Source: Blepharisma japonicum
Lineage: Eukaryota; Ciliophora; Heterotrichea; Heterotrichida; Blepharismidae
Direction: 5' to 3'
Assembly (NCBI GenBank): GCA_949751835.1
Contig: CATKHK010000045.1
Location: 1-64,000 of the forward strand
Length of the DNA: 64,000 nt
The position numbers were made by a program, and so were the translations under genes. The notes below the pieces were generated by a model. It did no database searches. It saw only the letters and a list, made by a program, of their open reading frames with translations, and was not told the origin of the DNA. The first letter of the stretch is position 1; each line of letters begins with the position of its first letter. Below, in pieces: positions 10,550 through 22,689 of this stretch.

Positions 10550-11731
10550 CTACTGCAATAAAATATCATTAAATATATATTGATTAATCCTATCATCACA
10601 CGCAAACACTACTCTTTCGCTTTTCGGGTGCACATCCATATGCAAAATTTCTTCATCAGTATCCGTAACATTTATTCTATTCAAAATTTCTCCCATCCTG
10701 CTAATCATAATCACTTCCGAATACCCCCCAGTCACACAGTACTCTGAGCTCGGAAAATCTTTGACTTCGAATTTCGCACAAATGTCTTGGCTCTGATATA
10801 AATCATTCATATCTCTTTGCAGATTACTCATTACATCCACAATTACAGCAGGGCTGCTACAATTCCTCATATCTCAGTATTTCACTGTAAAATAGTCCCT
10901 AGCGACTATATAGTCCATGCTTTGGCAAAAATCAGCACTTGATATAGCCAGGACCAGTTCGTCAAAAAACCCATTAGATCGAGAAGAATATTTAAAAATT
11001 TCAGCTGGGTTATCACATATACTTCTATCTCGTAAATCGCCGATTCTTATAGTCCCGTTTGTGCTAGTCCACAGGACAATGTGTGAGTTGTTTTGGTGGC
11101 ATTTGACAGAAGTGATTACTTCACTTATTGGCTTAACCGACTCGCGCTGGTCCACTAGTAAAAAAGCTGTGTCATTTCGATTTATATCTCATAAGAAAAT
11201 TTTTAAGTCGTCTGCTGATACAAAATTTTGATAATTTGAGCACAAAGAAACAGAGTTTATGTAGCATTGATGAGCACCCAAAAACTGAGTTACACATTTT
11301 GATTCTAAAGACTCTTGTGAAGATCTTCTTGATGGGATAATTAATTTATTATGTGTTCTACTAAGCCATTCTTCCTCTTCAAGCTGTTCTCCATCTTCTC
11401 AGGTATTAAATTCCGAAATTTTGTTGTGGACTGGAAATATTTTTCACAGTTTTATAGTTTTTTCGTTAGAGGAAAATAAAGAAGCCCTGGAGCCGTGGTT
11501 ATGTAAAAATTCCAGGTTCCTGACACAAGGGGACACTACTGGTTTTTTATAACTATCCAAGTCTGTAGAGTGTGCTTCAATCTGTCCAACCTCTCGAAAA
11601 TCTGATTTCAATAAATGTATTATTCCTTCGCCGTCCCCAATAGCAAGAAGATCTCCATCGCGGCTGAACTTAAGACAAGTTATTATGTCTCCTTTAGTAC
11701 TTGGATTTGTGTTTGACTGTATAGTATCCAT
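10550..11731 (-). CDS. PP2A regulatory subunit B55-like WD40 protein
   Basis: A 393-aa protein from ATG (11731) to TAG (10550). B55/PR55 is the beta-propeller subunit that selects substrates for the PP2A core enzyme in cell-cycle control. The order of signatures fits the family: ITCLKFSRDGDLLAIGDGEG near residues 17-36, then NEKTIKLWK, a histidine-containing INSV strand, SADDLKIFLWDI, EVITSVK, GTIRIGDLR, SICD, and a C-terminal H-P-K-S strand. TGA encodes Trp in KLW, FLW and KYW. It is slightly shorter than animal B55 (about 450 aa). I see no intron. Confidence 0.88.
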
Positions 11732-11784
11732 TATATTACTTATTTATATCTTATAAATATTTTTATGGAAAGACTTAGCTTAGC

Positions 11785-12624
11785 CTATAAAGAGCGAACT
11801 TTTTTTAGTTTGAAAAAATAACTGATCGAGTCGTTTCCATTGAGAAAGTCGGCCGGTAATCTGGTAGAAAGGTCGGTAAGGTCATAGTCTGGGTGAAAAG
11901 CAGGGAAAAAGGTTTTCTCTATTTCGAAGCCATTTTGTGCTGCTGCGGATTGGATTTGCTCTCTTGAATAAATATAGTTTTCGACTGTAAATCTTATCTC
12001 ATCGGCAACGGTGTCGTAAAATCCTCCTACAAGTAAGTGCTGGCCATTAATTTCTTGTAAGTTCAGCAGCCTAAACGATGAAATCTTGGTTTTTTCTTGA
12101 TATTCAGGAAATTCTAATTGAATTCTTGGGTTTGTGGTAATAAAGGCAAGAGTTCCATTTTCCTTTAAATATTTATTGCAAAGGCTAAAAAAGTTGTTTA
12201 ATTCTCCTTCATTATTAGCGTAGCATACCAAAAATATTGAAGTAACTGCATCGAAATAGCCAGCATATTTTTCTAGAGGCAACACTTCTTGCATGCTTTC
12301 AGTGGAAAAGCAATTTGCTTTTGCAAAAAAAAAACGTGATGATAGCTCTGGCTGGCTGGAAAGCAGATCATTACAATCATCAATCATTTTTTGAGAAATA
12401 TCAATACCAGCTGCGAATTGAGCTCCTTTTTGGATCGCATGTGCCACGAATTTTCCTGGTCCACAGCCAAGATCGAGAATTCTGAAATTTTCTAAACAAT
12501 TATCTGAGAATTCTCCATTTACAGATAATTCTTTGACAATGTTGTATTCCTCAAAATAGTATCTATGTCCACTTTTCAAGTGTTCGTTATAACTTGCATG
12601 ATTCGAATTGTACACCTCTTCCAT
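11785..12624 (-). CDS. Class I SAM-dependent methyltransferase
   Basis: A 279-aa protein. The start chosen is the ATG at 12622-12624 (MEEVYN); an upstream in-frame TTG is not a plausible start. The stop is TAG. Motif I LDLGCGPGKF (about residues 50-59) binds SAM, and an acidic residue in GIDISQKMID follows at the expected distance. The fold then shows the AVTSIFLVCY strand and the L-K-E-N-G-T-L-A-F segment of the type 11/25 methyltransferase group. The substrate cannot be told; the family covers small molecules, lipids and RNA. No Trp codon is needed to keep the frame, so this gene reads the same in the standard code. Confidence 0.8.
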   Translation of the reverse strand: MEEVYNSNHASYNEHLKSGHRYYFEEYNIVKELSVNGEFSDNCLENFRILDLGCGPGKFVAHAIQKGAQFAAGIDISQKMIDDCNDLLSSQPELSSRFFFAKANCFSTESMQEVLPLEKYAGYFDAVTSIFLVCYANNEGELNNFFSLCNKYLKENGTLAFITTNPRIQLEFPEYQEKTKISSFRLLNLQEINGQHLLVGGFYDTVADEIRFTVENYIYSREQIQSAAAQNGFEIEKTFFPAFHPDYDLTDLSTRLPADFLNGNDSISYFFKLKKVRSL

Positions 12625-13054
12625 TGATATTAATGGCAAAGATTGGTAGAGTTAATATTAGAAATGTCCATAAATTTGATCAAATAATAGGTATTTCATA
12701 GCCAATATTTTCATATCTATTCTTAATATATATCCTTATATATATCCTTTCACCGAATCCTTAAACATAAATCATTAATCCATTTAAATCCATCATTATT
12801 ATTAAGAATAGCCGATCAATATTTAAATAGATTTATTATCTAATATATTGTTATATTACTAATTTCCTTCTTAATTACTTGTAACTATAAAGAGTTTCTA
12901 CTTAAATCTTTAATTAATAATTTTTTCCATTCAGGAATTCTGCTTAAAACTTTAAAAATTATACTTAAATAGTGCATAGCAATCGAAGAAATAAATCAGA
13001 ATTTTAAATAAAAATTGACAAAACCTTAAAGTCATACTCTTGTTGCATATTAAA
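12625..13054. other. Divergent intergenic region
   Basis: AT-rich spacer between divergently transcribed genes, presumably holding both promoters. No motif is specific enough to name. Confidence 0.5.
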
Positions 13055-13753
13055 ATGTCAACTTACAATAACTCTCAATCCGCTCTTCAAGAGCAAGCCA
13101 TGATGGTTAGAGAGTTCAACCAGCGCATAAAAAAGCTTAAAGATTTATCTGCTCAACTTGGCAGTGCCAAAGACACCCCAAAACTACACAGCTCAATTAC
13201 AAAAGAACGTGAAGATGCAATTGATCTCTGTAAAAGAATCATACGATCTTTAAAAGAAAAACCACCATCCCGTGCTGAAAAACCCCAACATGACAAGCTT
13301 GCCAAGGAATTTGAAGCTTTGTCCAAACAATTCCAAAATCTTTGCCAAGTTTCATTGGAGAAGCAAAAAACATATGTTGAGGAAGAAAAAATGCAGCAGG
13401 GTATTGAGCAAGAACAAGCTGAAGAGTCCTTTAGAAGTGTGGGAGGGCTTGATGAAGCTCTACTTAGAGACAGAATGGATGAGGTACAACAGCTGGAAAA
13501 AGACATGATTACGGTTAATGCTATGTTTAAAGATGTAAGCAATATGGTTGTGGAACAAGGAGCTATGCTGGATTCGGCTGAAAATAATGTAGATGTTGCA
13601 GTAAAAGAAACGGGGAGAGCGGTGGTTGAATTGGATAAAGCAGAAAATTACCAAAAAAAGAGTAAAAACAAGCTTTATTGTATTTTAGGCATTGTGGTAG
13701 TTGTTGTCGCCGTTTTAGCAGCAGTGATCGCTGTGCCTATAGTTTTAGGTTAA
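13055..13753 (+). CDS. Syntaxin-like Qa-SNARE
   Basis: A 232-aa protein starting at the ATG at 13055 (MSTYNN); the two preceding in-frame TTGs are not used. Residues 15-115 form a helical N-terminal region like the Habc bundle (RIKKLKDLSAQLG). The SNARE helix spans about 142-196, with the zero-layer glutamine at Q168 (VVEQGAML). A 24-residue hydrophobic C-terminal anchor lies at 208-231. This is the architecture of endosomal syntaxin 7/12-type Qa-SNAREs, which drive fusion of endosomal and vacuolar membranes. The subfamily is an inference from the N-terminal similarity. Confidence 0.88.
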   Translation: MSTYNNSQSALQEQAMMVREFNQRIKKLKDLSAQLGSAKDTPKLHSSITKEREDAIDLCKRIIRSLKEKPPSRAEKPQHDKLAKEFEALSKQFQNLCQVSLEKQKTYVEEEKMQQGIEQEQAEESFRSVGGLDEALLRDRMDEVQQLEKDMITVNAMFKDVSNMVVEQGAMLDSAENNVDVAVKETGRAVVELDKAENYQKKSKNKLYCILGIVVVVVAVLAAVIAVPIVLG

Positions 13754-13997
13754 ATAAAATTAAAACATTTTGCTGATCTAATAAAGCTATAATTTTATCA
13801 ATTACTCTCAATATTCTCATTTTTTAAATTCCCTTCTTTTAAATTTCCATAATTATCTGAATATAATATCTAGCTCTCTTAATCTCACCAATACACAATT
13901 TTATACCAAATAAGAAAGTTTAAACTCAAAATATAAATCTTTTAAAATGTTGAATTTTTATTTTAACCTCAATTTATAACATGTCGTATCAAATAAA

Positions 13998-14411
13998 ATG
14001 TCTAATTCTCTCCCACTAGTAACATCTGAAGGAAAAGAAAATTCTGACTGGGAATTTGGGCTTTTCGACTGTTGTAAGAATCCTATGATGTTTATATGAG
14101 CAATATGCATTCCCTTTGGAGGGGATTGCATGCAGGCAGCAATAGCACAAACTGCTGATCCTGAAAATAAAAATGCAGCCTGTGTTGCTTGCTTTTGCTC
14201 ACTTGCTTTCTGCTGTTATGGAAGTGTTTATAATACCCATAGGCTGGCAAAAAAATTAGGACTAAAATATAATATATTTACAAGTCTTTTGGCTGCGATA
14301 TTTTGTGACGGCTGTGGAACAACCCAAGAATGGATGGAGACCATGAATAGAGTCAAAGGTAGCCATAAAATAACATTTGCGGAATATTCCAGAGATAGAA
14401 GAAATAAATAG
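13998..14411 (+). CDS. PLAC8-family Cys-rich membrane protein
   Basis: A 137-aa protein from ATG (13998) to TAG, with one TGA as Trp (MFIWAIC). It has the PLAC8/Cys-rich pattern: W-E-F-G-L-F-D-C-C near residue 18, a first hydrophobic Cys-containing segment, AACVACFCSLAFCCYGSVY, and a C-terminal G-C-G-T-T-Q-E region. In place of the usual CPC it has a C-I-P-F-G-G-D-C stretch. In other eukaryotes PLAC8 proteins act at the plasma membrane in metal or Ca2+ handling and organ-size control; the role here is unknown. Confidence 0.7.
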
Positions 14412-14670
14412 GGTTAAATCTTAATTAAATCACCAGTTAAATCATAAAATAAATATCTTAAGAAGCGAAAAAATAAATAATTTAATTAAAAGTTGCAGAA
14501 TTATTAGATTTTTGAATTGTAATAATAATAATAATATCAGATATATCATCATAATTATTGATACTTAATTAATACTCAAGTTAACTTAAAACGCTCACTC
14601 TTTTCAGATAAATAACTACGATTTTAAAGTAAAATTATTTAATATTCTATTAACTGATTTAAATCAAAAT

Positions 14671-17600
14671 CTAAGTATCACACTTTTCCAGACATTGAAT
14701 AGGAATTAACGCTAAAAGTGTGCGCATTTTTTTTAGTTTTTGAGTTTCCCTTCTTAAAAATGGTGCATATACAAAAATATACAAACTTAATAAAAATAGC
14801 ATATAAAATGCTGCTATTCAAATAATAAAAGTAAATTGCTGCTCTATTATTGCTTCAGAATCTGAATCTGATTCATCGATGAATTTATTATAATAGTCAC
14901 GCAATTTATTTATTTCATAATAATCATTTACCCATGTACTGATGTTGTCGTTGGTGTGAGAATACGAATAATATAAAACTTCAAGAGCATGGATGTCCCA
15001 AGACGCATAGGTCCCATAAGTTTCTTTATCTGTTTCTGGATTATCAATTCTCTCATATAATTGTTTTTCCAAGCTTTTTGATAGCAAATCTGAAGTTTTA
15101 GATCTTCTGAGATAATTATTGGTGTCCCTGATACTTCCCATTATTTTCTTAAGTTCATAATCTGCGTTTTCAAATGGATATGAGTCATTAAGATAACTTA
15201 CCAGGTTGTAATCAGAGGCTTTAAATAAATTTTCTCTCCCCCAAAAAGAAAGCTCAGTCACCAATATTCTTCTAGTTATAGCCATTTCTAGCAATTCAGG
15301 TCTTAAATTTAATGAACTTTCACATTCTTTATAAAGGACATTTAAATTTATCATAAAAAAGAGAAACGCGGCAACGAGAGAGATGGATAAACGTATAATA
15401 TAGCTTCAGGCATTTGTGAATTTGACAGCTTGGCTGACTAATTTTTTGCTATTTTCAGGCCTATTAATCATAGCTTGGCCATGAAAGTCAGATAATCTAT
15501 CAATGCAGGCTTGCCGCAAATCAAAATAAGATTGATAAGCATTGCTTTTGATTTTATTCCAAAAAGTGTTTAAAACACTATCAATTGAGAAAATAAAAGA
15601 AATCATAATAATTATACATAACACAAGGACCCCAAATCCAATCCCAAGCAAAAGCGAAGCTTTTACAGTCAATTCATGAACATTGTCCTGTTCACAATTG
15701 ACAATGCTTGACATAGTAATTTTAATTTGCCTATGAGCATTACCAAGACCATTTGCTGTTAAAAATCCAATATACTTTTGATAGTCTCCCCCTTCAAGAT
15801 AGTCACTTAAAAAATCAGTCCCTTTTGCTACAAATTTAGAAATTGTATCAATAAGATTAGCTTTAATAATCACAGTACCCTCTATATCTCATATATCAAT
15901 TTCATTTTGAGTGAAAATTCCTATGCCAGCACATTGAGATCAGGAAGTAACATTTTCAAGAAGATGAGCATTAGTGCTAATTAAATAAACCAGATTGCTA
16001 TGAATGCTATTTTCATAATAGGAGATATGATCTTCATATTTTAATTTTCGTGATAACTCGATAGTCCTAGCTTGATTCGCAGTTGAAGCCATAGATGCAG
16101 CAATTTTCCCAAGCGTTATTAATAAGCTTAAATCTTTAGCCTTCTGAACTTCGGTACTTGTATAGTAGAGCACTATACAATTCGTGGTGATTATTGCTAA
16201 AATCTACATATAAATTACTGATAATACTAGTGTATAATTGAAGATTTTTATTGATCTTGAAGAAATAGCTACTAACTTTTTGCCCAAAATATTCCCTGAG
16301 TTGCTCGAAGAAATGGTCGTTGACTGAAAAGATTTATCATTTTTGTCATTTCCTAGGTTTGCTTTTTTATTTTCATAAGGAAGCATGATGCCAGTTTCAG
16401 AAAATAAATTATTTTGCTCACTTGGATGGACTTTTGTAATATTTTCATCATCAAAATGAGTATCATCATCTACTGAAGTATTGACAAAAGTTGTTTTTTT
16501 ATTCAGCGGTGGAGGACTTGATTCTTCTAATTCGTCTTCTCCATTGTCAAGTTTAACTGGAGATGCTATTGGATCATGCAGCAATTGAATATACTTGATT
16601 TTAATTCCTTCAATTTCTTTACAACTGATAATAAACGTAATTTCTTTTCCATTATTCATAATTTCATAAGGTCGATTTTCAGTAAGCTCAGAAAATTGGA
16701 CATTTGGAAGAAGTATGTCAAGATTTCATCCTTTTAAAAGCTTATTTTCTACTCCAATATATTTTCCAAAAAATTCACTATGGGCTAAGATTTCTCCATT
16801 TTCTGCATAAATTGCAAATTGATAGGTTATTTCTTTTTCCTTAATTAAAAATAGCATAAATTCATTGTTAAATAATGCAGAAACGACAAACTTTATATAG
16901 CACTCTATGATGAGATTATTGCCGTCTAGGACAAATACAGTTTCTGGTAAATAAATTTCTGAATGGCTGAGCTCATTTATGTAAGTGGTTAATGATGATT
17001 GTAAATTTTTATTATAGGGTGGAGGGATAAAAGAGGAGATATTGGCACCCATTATTTGATTCATTTGCTGTTTTAAAATATAAGTGCTTCTGGTATTTGA
17101 AAAATAAACCTCACCAAATGTCTGGTCATCTATTGAAATTAGAAGTATTCCTACAGATTCATCGAAACAGCTGAGTTTTTGGGATTCTCGGAAGAAATTT
17201 CTGGTTTTTTGTAGAGACTCTTGCTTACTTAGCATAGCCATAGATTTTTCCTTGTCTAGCATTATTGTATTTAAGAGGGTCCCATATAAGATCAATGGCT
17301 CAGTGCTAGTGGGAAATTGTGTTAACAGATAAGAGTATATCGTATGAAGTTTTTCAATACCTTCATACACTTTTCCTGTAATTTCAGTTAATTTTGAAAG
17401 ACTTGGACTTTTTGAAGTAACTTCACTCCATATATTTAACAAGTCAAAGCATAAAATTCTATCAGATGTCTTTGCTGTTTCTATTTTTTCTAAAAAAGTT
17501 AAATATTTAGCTTCTTCGCTACTCTCCATTTCAGAAAGTTCCTTTCTACACCTATATTCTTGAAAATCATTTTCCAAGCTTCAATTGCAGTTTTTAGTTT

Positions 17601-18900
17601 TGCACAATTTTACCTTTGCCAAGGTTTCATCTTTCAATGAAAAATGGCAATAATTTGCTTCTCATATAATCATTAATTTACACTCTCGGAAGCCTTTTAT
17701 GTCTGAACATTGTGAAAACAATTTTATTATTTCTTCATTTTTATCAGAATTTCCTTTTATCAAATAATGCCTTATTTTAAGCTCAAAGTCATAAATACTA
17801 CTAAAACAGTTAATATTCATATAGTTCTCAGGTTTTCGAGACTGAATTGAAAATAAGAAAAATTTAACTAAAATAGAGACAGTAGATGGAAGGACAAAGA
17901 TTGATAAATAAACCATCAAAACCGAGCTATCAAAAATTGCCCCTATAAGAAAAATTAGTGCCGCACAAGCTTCAGTGAAATATCTAGCAGCTAAAACAAT
18001 ATTTGCAAATTTTGAAAAATATGGCTGATAGATAAGTGAATTTATCGCACAAAACATAGATGTAATTAATGATATTACTTGGTAAAAAATCAGATGATCA
18101 GGAACTAAAATTGTATTCAAAATAATTAAAAATATTGTAAGAATAGTTGATTTTAGTTCAATTTTTGAGTGCGCTTGTCCATAGATACTTAGCTCAGACA
18201 ATGAATGCCTAATTTCTGCTGAGCATGAGGTTTTGATAAATAAAATTATAGAGAGCAGCAAAATAACGACAGGAATTGAGCATGCAACCCCTAAATTTAC
18301 TTGAAAATCATTATTTGTCACAGGGTATTCATAATCTGAAAGATTACTTTCAGGTTTTATATAATATTTTATAGTTTTACAAAGTATATTTACAGAAGGA
18401 ATAAAAAAAACTGTTGATAATGCATTTAATCATCCCTTTAGCATCTGCAAAACAATTTCAGGAGTTTTGATTCTCCAAAACGTCAAAAGTACAAATGCTA
18501 AGATTAAAAAGAAACTAACCGATATTAAAATAATTGCTCCATAAATGCACTCAGCCATTATATTCAAGTCTGAGCCAATATTGTCTAATCTTAAGTAGCC
18601 AGCTATTTCTCAAATAGTATAATTATTTTTCCAATGATAAATTGGAACATTGGGAATCCACAATAATGTAATAAGTTGAAAGCTCATAAAAAATTGAAGA
18701 AATGCAAAAATAATTTTCTTTTTAAGACTTATCGGCTTAGACGACGGGTGATTAAAATATATCAAATGGAATAATTCAAACATCGAGCTTTTTAAAGTTG
18801 CTCTATTAAGTTTTTTGAGATAAATTTTGTCCAAACCAGACATTTCAGCTTGATCTTCATGTTCTTTGTCTACAGTAGTGCTAACGAAGTCAATTGACAT
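14671..18900 (-). CDS. Multipass TmcB-like protein with PAS-like region
   Basis: A 1,404-aa protein from ATG (18900) to TAG (14671-14673), with many TGA-encoded Trp and one 15-nt intron (16204-16218). The N-terminal 400 residues hold about eight hydrophobic segments (FFMSFQLITLLW, PVVILLLSIILFI, ACAALIFLIGAIF). A cytoplasmic helical and TPR-like stretch follows. Then comes a PAS-like segment with the ciliate hallmark IMGANISSFIPPPYNKNLQ and, about 30 residues on, ETVFVLDGNN. The C-terminal third has further membrane spans enclosing a helical loop and ends in KKMRTLLALIPI. This order matches the large protist family annotated after Dictyostelium tiny macrocysts protein B. The molecular function is unknown; a sensory or signalling role is inference. 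Confidence 0.78.
16204..16218 (-). other. 15-nt spliceosomal intron
   Basis: On the coding strand it reads GTAATTTATATGTAG, phase 0. Removing it eliminates a TAG and rejoins a hydrophobic segment (LVLS|ILAIITT). Confidence 0.85.
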
Positions 18901-19795
18901 AATTTTATTTTTAGTAATATATTTGCCTGTTCTATTTTGGAATTAGTGAGCAAATTGATCAGAATTTATATAATTAATATTTTTTTTATGTTGTGTATGA
19001 GCAGCACAACAAATTAAAGTTGAGTACTGGTAAAATATTTGATAATGGTGATAATCTTAGGAGTCTAAAAAAGAATAAAATGAAATTTATACATAACAGG
19101 GATCAGCTATTTATTATTTCTAAAAATAAGAATAGTTTGGAATTTTATAAGAATCCTTTAATCATTAAAACTTTAGCATGAAAAGGGTAATTTAATTATT
19201 ATATTTTCATGGCAAAAATAAAAAAAAATTGCATTCAATCATGGAGATTTCAATCTTTATAATATTTCCAATTACCAACGAATATATAAATCTTTAATTT
19301 ATATTTTAAAAATAAAAAGCACTTTCTAGAAACTGAATCTTTTAAAGTATATTGCTAACGGACAAGTATTCAAAAATAAGAGTTTTCGAATGGTTTTCTC
19401 CTAACCAAAGAGTGAATAAATCAAAAATACTTTTAGTAATTTGTCTTAAATTTAAAATTTTATAACTTCACAACCCAATCTAAATCAATACTCAAAAAGA
19501 TATTTAATATATATTATTTTGATATTTTTCCCAAATATTTAATTATTTAAAATTCATTTGAATTATAGTTTTTAATCATAATAATTACAATAAAGATAGA
19601 ATATTTTTACATTTATTTTATATATCAACTCATTTAACTTTTAATATCTTCATTCTCTAAGATTATTTTTAAGTAAAATATTAATGATTCCTTTGCAATT
19701 AATTTTTACTCCATTAATAAAAACACTACTTGGTCCTAAACATTTCTTATTTAATCAATATTTTTCAAAGATTATTAAAATAAATGAACTTTAAC
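18901..19795. other. Intergenic, about 0.9 kb
   Basis: AT-rich. A 62-codon plus frame at 18,993-19,181 lacks an ATG at its start and resembles nothing I recognise. No gene is called. Confidence 0.5.
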
Positions 19796-20857
19796 TTAAG
19801 CGTTAGGGAATGAAGGATTCATATTAATTCCACAAATTCCTTTTCCAGGGCTGATTCCAATTCTGATGTATCCTTCCTCACCCCAGCTTGCTCCCCAAGA
19901 ATTTTTAACAATCCAATAAGGTGGTGAATTAGCGTTATTGTATCCAACAACAAGTACAGCGTGGTCAAGATCAGTTCCGCAGTCGCTGGTAACAATTCCT
20001 CCTTTATAAAGTTGCCAAGAAGCTTCGTTACCTTGAACTCCAACTGCAATAGGCTTATTAACAACAGCTGCCATAAGTGCATTTGGTTCATTAGCAGCTA
20101 CAATTGAGTAGCTTGAGATTTTAGCTGCAACTTGGCTGACTTTTGAGGCGTTGCAGGCTGTGACTTTAGTTACATAAGGATAGTTAGCTTCAGTGGTTAA
20201 GCCACTAGCAACAACATATTTGAAAGCGTTGGTAGCGAGACCTCCATCGCATCCTTGATTTCCGTACTTGCTTGAACAATCCATAAGTTCTTGTTCAGAA
20301 AGTGATACTAAGGTGTGGCCTGCAAGGAACCAAGTCCCTTCAACTGCTCCAGTGGTGGCAAATGACCAGCATGATCCGCATTGTCCTTGGTTTTTAACTG
20401 CAGTAACTGCACCTTTGGTTCTCCAGTCAACTTGGGTAGGAACAGCACTGAGGTCTGGGACGAAATCAGCGGTTTCCTCAGATGGGGTATATTTGTTAGG
20501 GGTGTAAAGAGCTGAGAACTCGTCGTGGGATAAGTCAGCAAATTGGGTAATGCCGAGGAGGTATGATCTTCCTAAGGTGTTGTGGACTCTGGCATAGGCA
20601 GCGTTGTCTCTGAAAATTCTGAATCTGGCTTGGAATTCGTCCATATCTTTGTAGACTTTGTTGAATTTGGCAATGAAGCCGAAAAATTCTTGCTCGTCGA
20701 TCTCATATTGCCTAAGGGCATATTCGTTGGATGAGCTGCTAGAAAGAACTGCAACTGTTGCAACAACGCCAACAACTGCGAGAACTGCGATAGCTCCTAG
20801 TAAAACCTTCTTCTTGTTGCTTGGTCTTTCACTTTCTTCGAAATAAAATTTGTTCAT
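19796..20857 (-). CDS. Cathepsin L-like cysteine protease (papain family C1)
   Basis: A 353-aa prepro-enzyme. Residues 18-38 are a hydrophobic signal anchor after a short cytosolic tail. The propeptide carries an ERFNIN-type motif (E74, R78, F82, N85, A89, N93) and a GNFD-like G102-x-T-x-F106-x-D108. The mature domain starts near residue 138 (VPTQVDWR). The catalytic set is complete: oxyanion Q157, C163 in CGSCW, H299 in DLDHAV and N319 in KNSWG. A conserved GCDGG is at 202-206. Papain-family proteases degrade proteins in food vacuoles and lysosomes. The third base of codons is more G/C-rich than in neighbouring genes, which would fit high expression. Confidence 0.95.
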   Translation of the reverse strand: MNKFYFEESERPSNKKKVLLGAIAVLAVVGVVATVAVLSSSSSNEYALRQYEIDEQEFFGFIAKFNKVYKDMDEFQARFRIFRDNAAYARVHNTLGRSYLLGITQFADLSHDEFSALYTPNKYTPSEETADFVPDLSAVPTQVDWRTKGAVTAVKNQGQCGSCWSFATTGAVEGTWFLAGHTLVSLSEQELMDCSSKYGNQGCDGGLATNAFKYVVASGLTTEANYPYVTKVTACNASKVSQVAAKISSYSIVAANEPNALMAAVVNKPIAVGVQGNEASWQLYKGGIVTSDCGTDLDHAVLVVGYNNANSPPYWIVKNSWGASWGEEGYIRIGISPGKGICGINMNPSFPNA

Positions 20858-21513
20858 TTTATTTTTATTATTTCCCCAGTTCTCAAAAATATGGCTTTAT
20901 TACATCATATCTGAGAGGAATTGTTTCCCCAGTTGGAAGATATTTTTGCAATTTGGTAAATTTTGGATATTAGGAAGATAATGAATTTATGTGGATATGT
21001 GCTAAGATATTTATGGTGAATAGTGGTCAATTTTAAATTATATTTATAATTTCATTATTTATACCATATCTAGCTAAGAATTCAAAACTAGAATTAATTA
21101 TAATTAAGAATAGAAGCAGAAAAGATACATTAAGAAAGTTTGAAATTTATTTAGGCTTTTATAATTTAAAGCGATGATAATTTATAATGATCTCTGAAAA
21201 AGATTTAGATTTGGAGAAAAGCAAAACTTGTATTCAATATGCACAAATATTAAAACTGGAAAATGCGTCATCAATCTATGTTTAAAAATATTAAGAAACA
21301 ATAAAATCTTCTTAAGAGCAATTTCACCCAGTAAATGTTATCTGTAAATATTATAATGCCAGAATTTTCAATTCAAGTCTAAGTTAAGCAATTGATATTT
21401 TATAAACTATAAAATTTTCTTTTATTGCTATTTATAATTTATATTATTTGTATAGCTTGTTTTTCTTATTCTCCTAGCGATTAAATTCTAATTATTTTAT
21501 AGAAGGCAACCAA
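20858..21513. other. Divergent intergenic region
   Basis: AT-rich spacer between the protease and the first B-box/WWE gene. Its last 60 bp or so resembles the sequence just upstream of the second array gene, so the promoter appears to have been duplicated with the gene. Confidence 0.5.
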
Positions 21514-22689
21514 ATGAAATGCTATTTTTGTACAGAAGAGACAGAACATTTTTGTATATGTCGAAGTAAAAGTTCAGTTGTCTGTGAAAAGCACGCTTCT
21601 TACCACACAATTGAAAACCCTTTTTCTTCCCATTGATTTGATAAAATTGATTATTATCCAAATGATCAAGAGAAATCCCAGCTTACCGAAGCAATAACCA
21701 AAAACATATCAACTTTGGAAACTATAAAAGAGAATAAAATAAAAGAAAAATACCAAGAAATCGGAGAAATCTTAGGAGAATTAAAAATTTTATTAGAGAA
21801 AGCTGATGAAGATATATCAAATCTTAATTATCTATCGAAACAAGTAATTTCTTCAAAAAGTTTCTCAAAGATTGAGAATTTTCCAATTGTTTCACTGTTT
21901 AATTCTTCGTATGAAGAAGTAATAAAAATCCTTGCAGATAATGGGTGATTAAATTTTCAAAATTTTATTTCAAAAATCAACCCAAAATATACATGTAATG
22001 AAACACAAACTGAAGACTTAGACCAAAAACCTTTGTTCTATTTTCCTATATTTGAACCCCCAAAAGTGCAATTACAATCAAATGATGTTAGTATTCCATA
22101 TAGAGCTCCATTAGTATCGCTAAAATCAAATGTAGTGTGGTCAAAACTCACTGAAGATGGAAATTTTACGCCATATTGCAAAGATGATAACGACATAATC
22201 GAAAGTGCATATCAAAATGGGGATCCTTTTACTTATATAGATGATTCAAATATTATAAATTTAACATACCCAATTTTTGAAGTTCAAAGAACAAAAAGCT
22301 TAATTACAATGGTTTTAAGAAATAATAGGAAAGATACTTTTGATGCTATAGCCAAATTTGAGTCTTGATATTTTAAAGGCGACAAAGGATGGGAAGCAAT
22401 GGCTCCTGATACTTCAAGAATGGCTGAATGGGCACTCCAGAATGATTATAATGAAGCTTTAATTCAATCGAAAAATAAGAAATCATACCGACTTGACTTA
22501 AAAAATATGAAGCAGATTAATCTTAAAACAAATTCTAAAAGAGATATTAGAAGAGGCTATGAGCCAAACATTGTAGAAGAGGTAAAGAATGACATTAAGC
22601 TAACGGGGCTACAATCAAAGCGATTTACTTCCTCAAAATCACCTATACAGATTAAGAGGAGAAGCTCATGAAATTCTGACTATGATTAA
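21514..22689 (+). CDS. B-box-like/coiled-coil/double-WWE protein, copy 1
   Basis: A 391-aa protein from ATG (21514) to TAA (22687-22689), with TGA as Trp at several conserved sites (SHWFD, NGWLN, SWYFK). Residues 1-45 have a Cys/His zinc-binding pattern like a B-box (C-x2-C, C-I-C, V-C-x2-H). A helical coiled-coil spans about 60-120. A first WWE-like module starts at W209 (WSKLTEDGNFTPY). The second, more canonical WWE spans about 285-347 (WYFKGDKGWEAM, then KNMKQINLKTN and R-D-I-R-R). WWE domains in other proteins bind iso-ADP-ribose or mediate ubiquitin and ADP-ribose contacts. No RING or PARP domain is present. First of four tandem paralogues. Confidence 0.75.

Noticed and set aside
18993-19181. 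62-codon plus frame
   Set aside because: No ATG at the start, no plausible intron to supply one, no recognisable product.
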